This document shows, in pieces, positions 24,535 to 32,187 of a DNA stretch of 64,000 bases. A model generated the notes under the pieces. That model did no database searches. It worked only from the letters and a program-made list of their open reading frames with translations, and was not told where the DNA came from. Positions within the stretch are counted from its first letter, which is position 1. Every line of letters starts with the position of its first letter. The stretch lies in NCBI GenBank assembly GCA_016700055.1, contig CP064997.1:1736001-1800000 (forward strand). The letters run 5' to 3'. This DNA comes from Actinomycetota bacterium. Its GTDB lineage: Bacteria > Actinomycetota > Acidimicrobiia > Acidimicrobiales > Ilumatobacteraceae. The translations under genes were made by a program, and so were the position numbers.

Positions 24535-25742
24535 TGCACTTCTTTCATGTTGCCGAGCACGCCGTACATCGCGGAGACGAGAGCGACGGCGACGAAGCCG
24601 ACGAGCACGCCGACGAAGACGATCATCAGCGGTTCGAACATCGTCGTGAAGCGCTTGATCCGCGACTCGAGCTCGCGGTTGAAGTACTCGCCAGCGACTG
24701 CGAGCTGGTCCTCCAAGGTGCCTGTCTCTTCGCCCACCTTGAACATCTGCCGGGCGGCGCCGGGGAACAGGTCGGTCTCGGCGAGCGGCTTGGCGAAGCC
24801 GCCGCCTTCGAGCATCGCCGCTTGGGCGATCTCGAGCCGTTCGCGGAACACGACGTTGCTCGTCGCCTCGGTGGTGGTCCGCATCCCGTCGGGCAGCGGC
24901 ACACCGGCACGCACCATCGCGCCGAGGATCCGGCAGAAGCGTTCGAGGATCGCGTACTCGACGATGCCCTTGATCATCGGCAGCTTCAGGACAAGGCGGT
25001 CCTTCACCTGCCTGCCGCGCTGGAACTTGAACAGCCAGATGAGCGTGGCGAAGAACAACAGGGTGAAGATCACGGGGATGATCAGCAGGTCGCTGAACAG
25101 CGTCGCCACGGCGAGGAGCATCCGAGTGGGTAGCGGCAGGTCGGCGTTCAGCTCCTCGAACAGCGGCTTGAACTGGGGCAGCACATAGCCGGCGAGGATC
25201 ACCACCGTCACCACCGCGAGGGCCATGACGATGCAGGGGTACGACAGGGCCGACACCACCTTGGAGCGCGTTTCGAGCTCACGGTCGATGTAGTCGGCGA
25301 GCTGGTCGAGCGTCTCGTCGAGACGTCCGGTCATCTCCGCGGACTGCAAGATGCCGACGTAATACGGAGGGAAGGCCTCCGGGTGAGCCGCAGCCGCCTT
25401 GGAGAGCGTCCCGCCGTTGCGCAGGCTCTCCACCATGTGGCTGATCGTGCGGCGCAGCGCCACGTCCGACACCTCGTCGCCGATCGTCTCTAGGGCGGTG
25501 GTGATCGGAATGCCGGCCTTCACGAACACGGCGAGCTGACGCGTGAAGTGCATCAGCTCCTTCTTCTTCACCTTCTCCTTGGTGAGCTCGAACTGCAGCG
25601 CGCCGCGGCGCTCTTCGATCTTCACCGGATACAAGTTGAGCCCCATCAACGCGGTGCGCGCTTCGCCGATGGTGTCGGCCTTGGTGATCCCCTCGATGGA
25701 GGCTCCACTCGGATCGATGGCGGCGTACGCGAACTTCGGCAT
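24531..25742 (-). CDS. pilC: type IV pilus inner-membrane platform protein PilC
   Basis: This 403-residue protein has two repeats of the GspF/PilC domain, the first around FTRQLAVFVKAGIPI (about residues 65-80) and the second around RFCRILGAMVRAGVPL. Three hydrophobic stretches fit the standard topology. The N-terminal FAYAAIDPSG is the usual PilC opening. PilC anchors the PilB and PilT motors. It lies 9 bp after pilB and overlaps the PilV-like gene by 4 bp. Confidence 0.94.
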   Translation of the reverse strand: MPKFAYAAIDPSGASIEGITKADTIGEARTALMGLNLYPVKIEERRGALQFELTKEKVKKKELMHFTRQLAVFVKAGIPITTALETIGDEVSDVALRRTISHMVESLRNGGTLSKAAAAHPEAFPPYYVGILQSAEMTGRLDETLDQLADYIDRELETRSKVVSALSYPCIVMALAVVTVVILAGYVLPQFKPLFEELNADLPLPTRMLLAVATLFSDLLIIPVIFTLLFFATLIWLFKFQRGRQVKDRLVLKLPMIKGIVEYAILERFCRILGAMVRAGVPLPDGMRTTTEATSNVVFRERLEIAQAAMLEGGGFAKPLAETDLFPGAARQMFKVGEETGTLEDQLAVAGEYFNRELESRIKRFTTMFEPLMIVFVGVLVGFVAVALVSAMYGVLGNMKEVQ

Positions 25743-25751
25743 TGGCGACTC

Positions 25752-27521
25752 CTACGCGGAGAACAGGGTTCGGATGACTTCGGGAATGGTCGTCACGTCG
25801 CTCTCGACGAGCGCCATCGCTTCGCGCAGCATCGTGCGCATGCCTTGGGCGACGGCCAGCCGGCGCAGCTCCTCGGTGGTCGCCCAACCGACGATCAGGC
25901 GGCGCAGCTCGGGCGTGATCCGCAGCAGCTCGTAGACGCCGATGCGGTCGCGGTAGCCGGTGCCGGCGCAGTAGGTGCACCCGGCGCCGCGGTAGAAGGT
26001 GGTCTTGTCGCTGCCGCCGGTGTGCTGGCGGAAGAAGGCGAGCTCGTCCGAGCTCGGCGTGTACGGCTCCTTGCAGGAGTCGCACACACGGCGCAGCAAG
26101 CGCTGGCCGATCACCCCGACCACGGACGAGGCGATCAGGAAGGCCTCGATGCCCATGTCCAAGAAGCGGTGCAGGGCCGCGACGGAGTCGGTGCCGTGCA
26201 GCGAGGACAGCACGAAGTGGCCGGTGAGCGCGGACTGGATGGCGATCCTCGCCGTGTCGGCGTCACGGATCTCGCCGACGAGGATCACGTCGGGGTCTTG
26301 GCGCAGGAGGGCCTTCAAGCCGGTGGCGAACGTCAGGCCGGCCTGGTCGTTCGTCTGCACCTGGTTGATGCCGGGGAAGACGTACTCGACCGGGTCTTCG
26401 ACGGTGGTCACGTTCTTGCCGGTGGAGTTGATCTCGAGCAAGGTCGCGTAGAGCGTCGTCGTCTTGCCGGCGCCGGTCGGGCCGGCGCAGATGACCATCC
26501 CGAACGGGGCGTGGACCATCTTCGAATACATCTGGTAGGTGTCGCGGGGGAAGCCGAGCTCGGACAGACCGATCATCGACCGGTTCTTGTCGAGCAGTCG
26601 CATGACGATCTTCTCGCCGAACACCGTCGAGACGCTCGCGACGCGCACGTCGACGTCGCGGCCGTCGACCGACGTGGAGAACTGCCCGTCCTGGGGACGG
26701 CGCCGCTCGACGATGTTCATCCCGCTCATGATCTTCAGGCGGCTGATCAGCGAGGCGTGGACGCCGAGGGGGAGGGTGAACGACTCGACGAGATGGCCGT
26801 CGATGCGGTACCTGACGCGGAGCTTGTCGTCGAGGGGCTCGATGTGGATGTCCGATGCCCTGTCGCGCAGCGCCTGTCCGACCACCTGGTTGACGAGCTG
26901 CACGACCGGCGCCGCGTCGTCGAGCGCTGCCTCGGCCGCGGCGGTGGTCACGGTCTTCTGGTCGCCGACGCTTTCGAACGACTTGACCAGCCGCTCGATG
27001 TCGGCGTCTGCCCGCAGGTTGCGGTCGATCAGCGTGCGCACGGTCGCGGGGTCGGCGACCACCCACTTCACGGGGCGCTTGACGGCGGCTTCCACCGCTG
27101 CCCGCCGGGCAGGGGAAGGAGCCGGGCTCAGCACGACGAGGGCATCACCGTCGTCGTGGATCGGCAGCGCCATGTGGGAGCGGATCAGCTTCTCGTCGAT
27201 CGCCCCCAGCACCTCGGCGTTGATCTGGAGGGTGCGGGTGTCGGCGACCGGCATCCCGAACGCGACGGCGACGGCCTGCGCCACTTCGGCGCGCCCGGCG
27301 CCGAAGCGGCCGAGCACGATGTCGACGAACTGGAGTAGGTCACCGTTGGCCGAGCGCAGCGCCGTAGCGAGCGTCTCGGCCGTCAGGCCGCCGACGTCGA
27401 CGAGCGCCTGGCCGACCTTCATGCACTCGGCAGCATCTGCCTCGTTGCGCACAGCCTCGGACGCGGCGGCAGGTTCACTTGCCGCTTCGCTGTCGTCGGT
27501 CTTGGCTCGGAAGAGGGCCAT
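25752..27521 (-). CDS. pilB: type IV pilus assembly ATPase PilB
   Basis: This 589-residue GspE/PilB motor has an N-terminal MshEN-like domain (about residues 40-170) that in relatives binds c-di-GMP, Walker A GPTGAGKTTT, Walker B RQDPDVILVGEIRD, and a His box FVLSSLHGTDS. The four zinc cysteines are present in CDSCKEP and CTYCAGTGY. The ATG at 27521 follows the coiled-coil gene by 56 bp. The operon order is coiled-coil, pilB, pilC, then three minor pilins. Confidence 0.95.
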   Translation of the reverse strand: MALFRAKTDDSEAASEPAAASEAVRNEADAAECMKVGQALVDVGGLTAETLATALRSANGDLLQFVDIVLGRFGAGRAEVAQAVAVAFGMPVADTRTLQINAEVLGAIDEKLIRSHMALPIHDDGDALVVLSPAPSPARRAAVEAAVKRPVKWVVADPATVRTLIDRNLRADADIERLVKSFESVGDQKTVTTAAAEAALDDAAPVVQLVNQVVGQALRDRASDIHIEPLDDKLRVRYRIDGHLVESFTLPLGVHASLISRLKIMSGMNIVERRRPQDGQFSTSVDGRDVDVRVASVSTVFGEKIVMRLLDKNRSMIGLSELGFPRDTYQMYSKMVHAPFGMVICAGPTGAGKTTTLYATLLEINSTGKNVTTVEDPVEYVFPGINQVQTNDQAGLTFATGLKALLRQDPDVILVGEIRDADTARIAIQSALTGHFVLSSLHGTDSVAALHRFLDMGIEAFLIASSVVGVIGQRLLRRVCDSCKEPYTPSSDELAFFRQHTGGSDKTTFYRGAGCTYCAGTGYRDRIGVYELLRITPELRRLIVGWATTEELRRLAVAQGMRTMLREAMALVESDVTTIPEVIRTLFSA

Positions 27522-27577
27522 GAAGGTCGGTCCTTCGTGCTCGGATGTGGGCGTGGGGAGGGGTCAGCGTTGGTCGG

Positions 27578-28975
27578 TCACCACGACGTGAGGCTGATCT
27601 CGCCGTCGGTGGAGTAGTAGCTGTTCGCCGCCTCGACCGAGGCCGCGTCGATCTCGGGCCGGGTGCTGTCGGGGGCGGGGAACTGGTGGTTGGTGCGGGC
27701 GTCGTGACCGGGCGGCGGCAGCAGCGGACCGCGCAGCGCACCAGGGTCCGGGCCACCGACGAGCCTCGACGGGTCGAGCTCGGCGACGGCGCGCTCGAGC
27801 TCTTCGAGTCGCTCGAGCTGCACGGCGGTGGACACGTCCATGCTGTCGGCCACCTTGGACTCGACCTCGGCCATGCGTACTTGCACGCGGTCGAAGCGCT
27901 CGTCGAGATTCTCTGTCAGGCGGTCCATCTCGATGCGCACGAGCGTGGCCTCGCCGATGGCGTTGGACAGCTTCTCCTTCAGTTGCTCGATCGCCTCTTC
28001 GTCGACCTTCTCGGCGATCGCGGTGACCTTGGCCAGCCGCTCCTCGAAATCGATCGCGGAGGCCTCGGCGTCGGCCAGACGCTGGGAGAGCGACACCATC
28101 GCCTCGTCGACGCTGCTCGACACCCGTCCGATGGTCGCCTCCAGCGCAGCGACGCGGGTACCGACCTCCTCGCCGACGCGCAGCTCCAGCGCGCTGAGGC
28201 GGTCGTCGTACGAGTTGCTCAGTCGCTCGAGCTCCTTCGCATGCACCTCGTCGGCCTGCTGGAGCTGGCGCTGCAGAGCAACGGTGTTCTCCTCGATCCG
28301 CTTCGACAGCGCCACGTTGCGCTCGTCCATGCGCGCCGCCAACGCGGTGAGCGACTCCTCGATGCGCTGGCCGATCGCCGAGGTCGCCTCGTCGAGGCGA
28401 CGCTTCAACGCCACGTCCTGCTCGGCGGCCCGCGCGGCCGCAGCTTCGGTCTCCGCGACGCGGCTGGTCAGCGCAGAAGTCGCCTGGTCGAGCCGAAGCT
28501 GCAGCGCCTGCGCCGCCGACTCCACTCGGGCGTCGAGGCCGAGGGTCATGTCGTCTGCGAGACGCTCCAGCCGAGCTTCCAGCTCGGTTACGCGCCAGTC
28601 CTGGTGCGAGCCGTAATCGGCGAGACGTTGGTCGAGCGCGGTGCGCAGCGAACGCTGCTCGGCGTCGTGCTGGTCCGCCAGCCTGTCGAGCAGGTCACGC
28701 AGCTGCACGGAGAGCTGGTCCATGTCGGCCTTGCCGTCGTTGCGGGCGGTCTCGGCCGCGAGCCTGGCGGCATTCGCCTGCGCGGCCATCGCCGCGAAGT
28801 ACGAGGTGAGCTGTTCCTCCATCGCCGCGAGCCGGGTGGCGACGAGCACGAGCTCGGCATGCGTAGCCGCCTGCACCGGCGGAGGCAGCGGGCTCGGCAC
28901 CACGCGCTGGCGCCGTTCCGAGCCGTTCGACGAGGCGCGCAAGGCCGTGCCTCGGCCGTCGTCATCCGTCCGCAT
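27578..28975 (-). CDS. long coiled-coil protein heading the pilB operon
   Basis: This 465-residue protein has a long predicted coiled coil (about residues 45-400), rich in Leu/Ala heptads with regular Glu, Arg and Gln, and no membrane helix or signal peptide. Its C-terminus is a flexible Pro/Gly-rich tail. I do not recognise the family. A sigma28-like promoter at 28992-29019 lies directly upstream. An in-frame ATG at 28993 falls inside that -10 element, so I place the start at 28975. Its position as first gene before pilB suggests a scaffold or localisation role for the pilus motor; that is inference. Confidence 0.7.
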   Translation of the reverse strand: MRTDDDGRGTALRASSNGSERRQRVVPSPLPPPVQAATHAELVLVATRLAAMEEQLTSYFAAMAAQANAARLAAETARNDGKADMDQLSVQLRDLLDRLADQHDAEQRSLRTALDQRLADYGSHQDWRVTELEARLERLADDMTLGLDARVESAAQALQLRLDQATSALTSRVAETEAAAARAAEQDVALKRRLDEATSAIGQRIEESLTALAARMDERNVALSKRIEENTVALQRQLQQADEVHAKELERLSNSYDDRLSALELRVGEEVGTRVAALEATIGRVSSSVDEAMVSLSQRLADAEASAIDFEERLAKVTAIAEKVDEEAIEQLKEKLSNAIGEATLVRIEMDRLTENLDERFDRVQVRMAEVESKVADSMDVSTAVQLERLEELERAVAELDPSRLVGGPDPGALRGPLLPPPGHDARTNHQFPAPDSTRPEIDAASVEAANSYYSTDGEISLTSW

Positions 28976-28991
28976 CCGTCCCACGGCTCTC

Positions 28992-29019
28992 ATATCGGCG
29001 TCGCCGGGACGAATCTTGA
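28992..29019 (-). promoter_or_regulatory. sigma28-like promoter of the coiled-coil/pilB operon
   Basis: On the minus strand TCAAGATT (29012-29019), 12 nt, GCCGATAT (28992-28999). The layout is the same as at the pilA promoter, including the 12-nt gap. The predicted transcript would begin about 10 nt before the ATG at 28975. Confidence 0.7.
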
Positions 29020-29078
29020 AGGAATCCTGCCGACGCAGCCAGACTGCAGCGGGGGTCGTTCGGCGAACAGGAGTTGTC

Positions 29079-29099
29079 GTGGCACAGGGGTTGTCGTGA
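29079..29099 (+). other. possible 6-codon leader ORF in front of the exonuclease
   Basis: A 17-bp imperfect direct repeat duplicates the ribosome site and GTG. The upstream copy (AGGAG then GTG at 29079) reads six codons and stops at TGA (29097-29099), overlapping the exonuclease GTG at 29096. This could couple translation, or may simply be a small duplication. Confidence 0.35.
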
Positions 29100-29971
29100 A
29101 GGTTCACCTCGTCGACGGCACCTACGAGCTGTTCCGCCAGCACTTCGGCGCGGTCAACAGGAACGCCGACCCGCCACCGTTCGCGGCGACCATCGGCGTG
29201 CTCGGCTCCACGCTGCAGCTCGTCGCCGACGGCGCCACTCACCTCGGCATCGCGAGCGACCACGTGATCGAGTCGTTCCGCAACCGTCTGTGGCCGGGAT
29301 ACAAGACGAGTGAGGGCATGGCGCCGGAGCTGCTGCACCAGATCCCGCTGATGGAAGAGGGTCTGGCAGCGCTCGGGGTCACGGTCTGGCCGATGGTCGA
29401 GTTCGAGGCCGACGACGCGCTCGGCGCGGCTGCCGAGGTGGCCGCGGCGGATGCCCGCGTGGAGCAGGTGCTGATCCTCACCCCGGACAAGGACCTCGGC
29501 CAGTGCGTGCGCGGCTCGCGGGTGGTGCAGTTCGACCGTCGCAAGGGAGAGCTGGTCGACCACGACGGGGTGATCGCCCGCCTCGGCGTGCCGCCGGCCT
29601 CGGTGCCGGACTACCTCGGGCTCGTCGGCGACTCGGCCGACGGGTTTCCCGGCCTGCCCGGGTGGGGCGCGAAGTCGGCGGCGGCGGTGCTCGCGCGGTA
29701 CGGCCACGTGGAGGCGATCCCGCCCGACGCGGCCGACTGGGACGTCACCGTGCGTGGCGCGGCCAAGCTCGCCGACACCCTCCGGGGCCAGCGCGACGCG
29801 GCTCTCCTGTTCCGGCTCGTCGCCACCGTGGTCACGGACGTGTCGAGTGAGCTCGACATCGGCACGGTCGACGACTGGCGCTGGCGCGGGCCGACCCCGT
29901 CGTTCGCCGCCTTCGCCGACGACGTCGGCGCGCCGGGCCTGGCCGAGCGGGCGGCCGCGCTCGCCCGGTAG
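29096..29971 (+). CDS. 5'-3' exonuclease (PolA N-domain/FEN-like)
   Basis: This 291-residue protein resembles the stand-alone 5'-nuclease domain of DNA polymerase I. Acidic metal-site segments are visible: LVDGTYELFRQHF, then EFEADDALGAAAE, LTPDKDLGQCV, and GLVGDSADGFPGLPGWGAKSA, which is the helix-hairpin-helix region. Such enzymes remove RNA primers or flaps. The GTG at 29096 has an AGGGG site. It is divergent from the pilus operon and precedes the SRP RNA gene by about 25 bp. Confidence 0.88.
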   Translation: MKVHLVDGTYELFRQHFGAVNRNADPPPFAATIGVLGSTLQLVADGATHLGIASDHVIESFRNRLWPGYKTSEGMAPELLHQIPLMEEGLAALGVTVWPMVEFEADDALGAAAEVAAADARVEQVLILTPDKDLGQCVRGSRVVQFDRRKGELVDHDGVIARLGVPPASVPDYLGLVGDSADGFPGLPGWGAKSAAAVLARYGHVEAIPPDAADWDVTVRGAAKLADTLRGQRDAALLFRLVATVVTDVSSELDIGTVDDWRWRGPTPSFAAFADDVGAPGLAERAAALAR

Positions 29972-29995
29972 TGTGTCGCTGCCCTCGTTCGGCAC

Positions 29996-30126
29996 CCGCC
30001 GGGTGAGGTGACGGCCGGGTCCCGTGCGACGGGCATCCGCGAACCAGGTCAGGACCGGGAGGTAGCAGCCTTCAGCGGCACCGTCCGTGCGCCGCGGGGA
30101 GCCTGGCCGTCACCTCAGCCGGCGGG
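29996..30126 (+). ncRNA. ffs: signal recognition particle RNA (small bacterial type)
   Basis: The conserved SRP RNA core is present at 30048-30069: GTCAGG, then CC-GGGA-GG (GNRA tetraloop), then AGCAGCC. The ends pair almost perfectly: CCGCC..TGAGGTGACGGCC at 29996-30016 with its complement at 30105-30125, one mismatch in 21. The RNA binds Ffh for co-translational membrane targeting. Exact mature ends are not certain. A GGTCGC/GCGACC hairpin at 30126-30143 separates it from tRNA-Ser. Linkage of ffs with tRNA-Ser and tadA is common in Gram-positive bacteria. Confidence 0.92.
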
Positions 30127-30144
30127 GTCGCGTGTGGGCGACCA

Positions 30145-30232
30145 GGAGGGATGCGAGAGCGGCCGAATCGGCACGCTTGGAAAGCGTGTGTGGGGCAACC
30201 CACCGTGGGTTCGAATCCCACTCCCTCCGCCA
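30145..30232 (+). tRNA. tRNA-Ser(GGA)
   Basis: A class II tRNA with acceptor GGAGGGA/TCCCTCC, a long variable arm, anticodon GGA at 30179-30181 in loop TTGGAAA, and encoded CCA at 30230-30232. The final A of the CCA is the first base of the tadA ATG. Confidence 0.96.
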
Positions 30233-30723
30233 TGGCCGCCGACGGCACGACGATCGACGACACGATCGACGACACGATCGACGACACGGCCGCGATGCGC
30301 CTCGCCCTCGACGAGGCCCGCGCGGCCGGCGCCGCCGGCGACGTGCCCGTCGGTGCGGTCGTGTTGCACTCCGGGCAGGTGATCGCGGCCAGGCACAACG
30401 AGCGTGAGCTGCGCGCCGACCCGACGGCACACGCCGAGCTGCTGGCGTTGCGTGACGCGGCGGCGGCGCTCGGGCGCTGGCGGCTGGACGACTGCACGCT
30501 CGTCGTCACCCTGGAGCCGTGCGTGATGTGCGCCGGTGCCCTCGTCAACGCCCGCATCGGGCGGCTCGTCTACGGCACGCCCGACCCGAAGGCCGGCGCC
30601 ACCGCGAGCCTCTACAACGTCAGCGCCGATCCCCGGCTGAACCACAACTTCGCCGTCGTGGACGGTTTGCTGGCCGGCGAGTGCGCCGCCGTGCTGGAAG
30701 CGTTCTTCGCCGAGCGCCGGTAA
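30232..30723 (+). CDS. tadA: tRNA adenosine deaminase TadA
   Basis: This deaminase converts A34 of tRNA-Arg(ACG) to inosine. The zinc ligands are seen in TAHAELLAL (HAE) and EPCVMCAGA (PCxxC). The longest reading starts at the ATG at 30232, the last base of the tRNA CCA, and adds a (TIDD)3 repeat. A second ATG at 30295 would give the conventional core MRLALDEARAAG. Neither start has a ribosome site. The first would be nearly leaderless once the tRNA is trimmed. The gene lies between two tRNA-Ser genes. Confidence 0.93.
   Translation: MAADGTTIDDTIDDTIDDTAAMRLALDEARAAGAAGDVPVGAVVLHSGQVIAARHNERELRADPTAHAELLALRDAAAALGRWRLDDCTLVVTLEPCVMCAGALVNARIGRLVYGTPDPKAGATASLYNVSADPRLNHNFAVVDGLLAGECAAVLEAFFAERR
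30250..30285 (+). repeat. three perfect 12-bp tandem repeats in tadA N-terminus
   Basis: ACGATCGACGAC occurs three times in a row and encodes repeated TIDD. It lies between the two possible tadA start codons and could change length without frameshift. Confidence 0.85.
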
Positions 30724-30733
30724 TCTCGCGCCC

Positions 30734-30818
30734 GGAAGGATGCCCGAGCGGCCGAAGGGACACGCCTCGAAAGCGTGCGAGGTTCACGCCTCCGTGGGTT
30801 CAAATCCCACTCCTTCCG
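30734..30818 (+). tRNA. tRNA-Ser(CGA)
   Basis: A class II tRNA with acceptor GGAAGGA/TCCTTCC, anticodon CGA at 30768-30770 in loop CTCGAAA, and T-arm GTGGG-TTCAAAT-CCCAC. The 3' CCA is not encoded (CTG follows the discriminator), unlike the other three tRNAs here. Confidence 0.95.
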
Positions 30819-30900
30819 CTGCAGGGGTTCCCCCCCGGTTCACGAAACTCATTCCCGGCGTGCAACTCCCAGCAGGGGCTCGTGCGCCGGGACAGCCACG

Positions 30901-31482
30901 ATGGCCACAGACCGCTTCACGATCAAGCCGCTGGACCCGACTACCTGGGACGCCTTCGCCGCGCTCGTCGAGGCGAACGGCGGGATCTTCGGCGGTTGCT
31001 GGTGCATGGGGATGCACCCCGACGACCGAACGCACCTCGACGCGGCGCAGCCGCATCGCGAGCAGAAGCACGACCGGGTCCGCGCAGGCACCGCGCACGC
31101 TGCGCTCGTCTTCGACGGCGACGCGTGTGTGGGCTGGTGCCAGTTCGGCTCACCCGCCGAGGTGGTACGGATCAAGAACCGCAAGGAGTACGAGAAGGAA
31201 CTGGACGAGTTGCCCGCTTGGCGGATCGGGTGCTGCTACGTCGGCAAGGGGCACCGCCGCCAAGGCGTTGCCGCGGCGGCGCTCGCCGGCGCACTGGAGC
31301 TGATCGCCGAGCTCGGCGGCGGAAGGGTGGAGGGCTACCCGGAGCCAGCGGCTGACGTCCCGGCCGGCTTCCTCTACCACGGCGTGCTGTCGAGCTTCGA
31401 ACAAGCAGGCTTTCGCAAGGACCGCAAGATCGGCAAGCACCGCTGGGTGGTCTCCACCCAGGTCACGCCCAAGCTGAAGTAG
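30901..31482 (+). CDS. GNAT-family N-acetyltransferase
   Basis: This 193-residue protein has the GNAT acetyl-CoA site as VGKGHRRQGVAAAALAGAL (Q/RxxGxG/A pattern, about residues 114-132). It is preceded by beta strands including AALVFDGDACVGWCQFG. The N-terminal GGCWCMGMHP is typical of a small actinobacterial GNAT subgroup. The substrate is unknown. The ATG at 30901 was chosen as the first that leaves the preceding tRNA-Ser free. No promoter or ribosome site stands out. Confidence 0.85.
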   Translation: MATDRFTIKPLDPTTWDAFAALVEANGGIFGGCWCMGMHPDDRTHLDAAQPHREQKHDRVRAGTAHAALVFDGDACVGWCQFGSPAEVVRIKNRKEYEKELDELPAWRIGCCYVGKGHRRQGVAAAALAGALELIAELGGGRVEGYPEPAADVPAGFLYHGVLSSFEQAGFRKDRKIGKHRWVVSTQVTPKLK

Positions 31483-31508
31483 CTACAACGAGCTACAACA
31501 GCTAGGGT
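31481..31508 (+). promoter_or_regulatory. toxin-antitoxin promoter with 10-bp direct repeats
   Basis: AGCTACAACG and AGCTACAACA repeat directly at 31481-31500, followed by a third partial AGCTAG. A TAGGGT -10 (31503-31508) ends 6 nt before the antitoxin GTG. The repeats are placed as an autoregulatory operator would be. Confidence 0.5.
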
Positions 31509-31514
31509 GGCGAC

Positions 31515-31766
31515 GTGAACGCGAGCCTGCGGGAGTTGAACAGCGCCAGCAGCGCGCTCGCGCGCCGTGCTCAGGCCGGCGAGACGATCGTGATCACGGA
31601 TCGTGGCGTTCCCATCGCCGACCTCGTCCCCCACCGATTCGATCGTCGTCCGGCGAACAAATCTGACGTGCTCGACACCTTCCGACGCCTCGGCGGCGAT
31701 GACCACGAGCGGTTCCGGGAGCAGCTCGACGAGCTCGTCGATCCATGGCTGCACGCGACCGTGTGA
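31515..31766 (+). CDS. type II antitoxin, Phd/VapB-like
   Basis: This 83-residue protein has the Phd/YefM pattern: LNSASSALARRAQAGETIVITDRGVPIADLVP. This N-terminal DNA-binding domain normally represses the operon. The C-terminal third, rich in Asp/Glu/Arg, would bind and neutralise the toxin. The GTG at 31515 follows a TAGGGT hexamer by 6 nt. The toxin gene begins 3 bp after its stop. Confidence 0.88.
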   Translation: MNASLRELNSASSALARRAQAGETIVITDRGVPIADLVPHRFDRRPANKSDVLDTFRRLGGDDHERFREQLDELVDPWLHATV

Positions 31767-31769
31767 CCT

Positions 31770-32183
31770 ATGGGAACCACGTCAGGGCTGCTCGACACGT
31801 GTGTCGTGATCGAGCTCGGTGGCGACCGGCTCGATCCGGACGACTTGCCGGAGCACCAGTGGATCTCGTCGGTCACCCTGGGTGAGCTGAGCGTCGGGCC
31901 GTTGGCCGCCTCGAACCCCGACGAGCGCGCGAAGCGTCAGCTTCGCCTCCAGATGGTCGAGGCCACCTTCGCCCAGTCGATCCTGCCGTACGACGCCGAC
32001 TCGGCAAGAACGTTCGCACGGGTGGTGGCCGACGTGCTCGCCGCCGGACGGAAGTCGCGGACTCGAACGAGTGACCTGCAGATCGCAGCCATCGCGATCA
32101 CGCACGACCTGGCCCTGCACACCGTCAGCGTCGAAGACTTCCGCGGGATCAAGGACCTTCGCGTCGTCCCGGTGCGGCTCTAG
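31770..32183 (+). CDS. VapC-family toxin (PIN-domain ribonuclease)
   Basis: This 137-residue PIN nuclease shows the acidic sites in order: GLLDTCVVIEL (first Asp), VTLGELSVG (Glu), and RTSDLQIAAIAITHDLALHTVSVEDF (further Asp residues and the conserved core). VapC toxins cut specific RNAs, usually tRNA or rRNA; the target here is unknown. It is partnered with the upstream antitoxin and converges on the peptidase gene with 4 bp between stops. Confidence 0.9.
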   Translation: MGTTSGLLDTCVVIELGGDRLDPDDLPEHQWISSVTLGELSVGPLAASNPDERAKRQLRLQMVEATFAQSILPYDADSARTFARVVADVLAAGRKSRTRTSDLQIAAIAITHDLALHTVSVEDFRGIKDLRVVPVRL

Positions 32184-32187
32184 GCGT

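Noticed and set aside
28976..28993. ATG at 28993 as start of the coiled-coil protein
   Set aside because: It lies within the -10 element of the sigma28-like promoter, so it would not be in the transcript; the ATG at 28975 is downstream.
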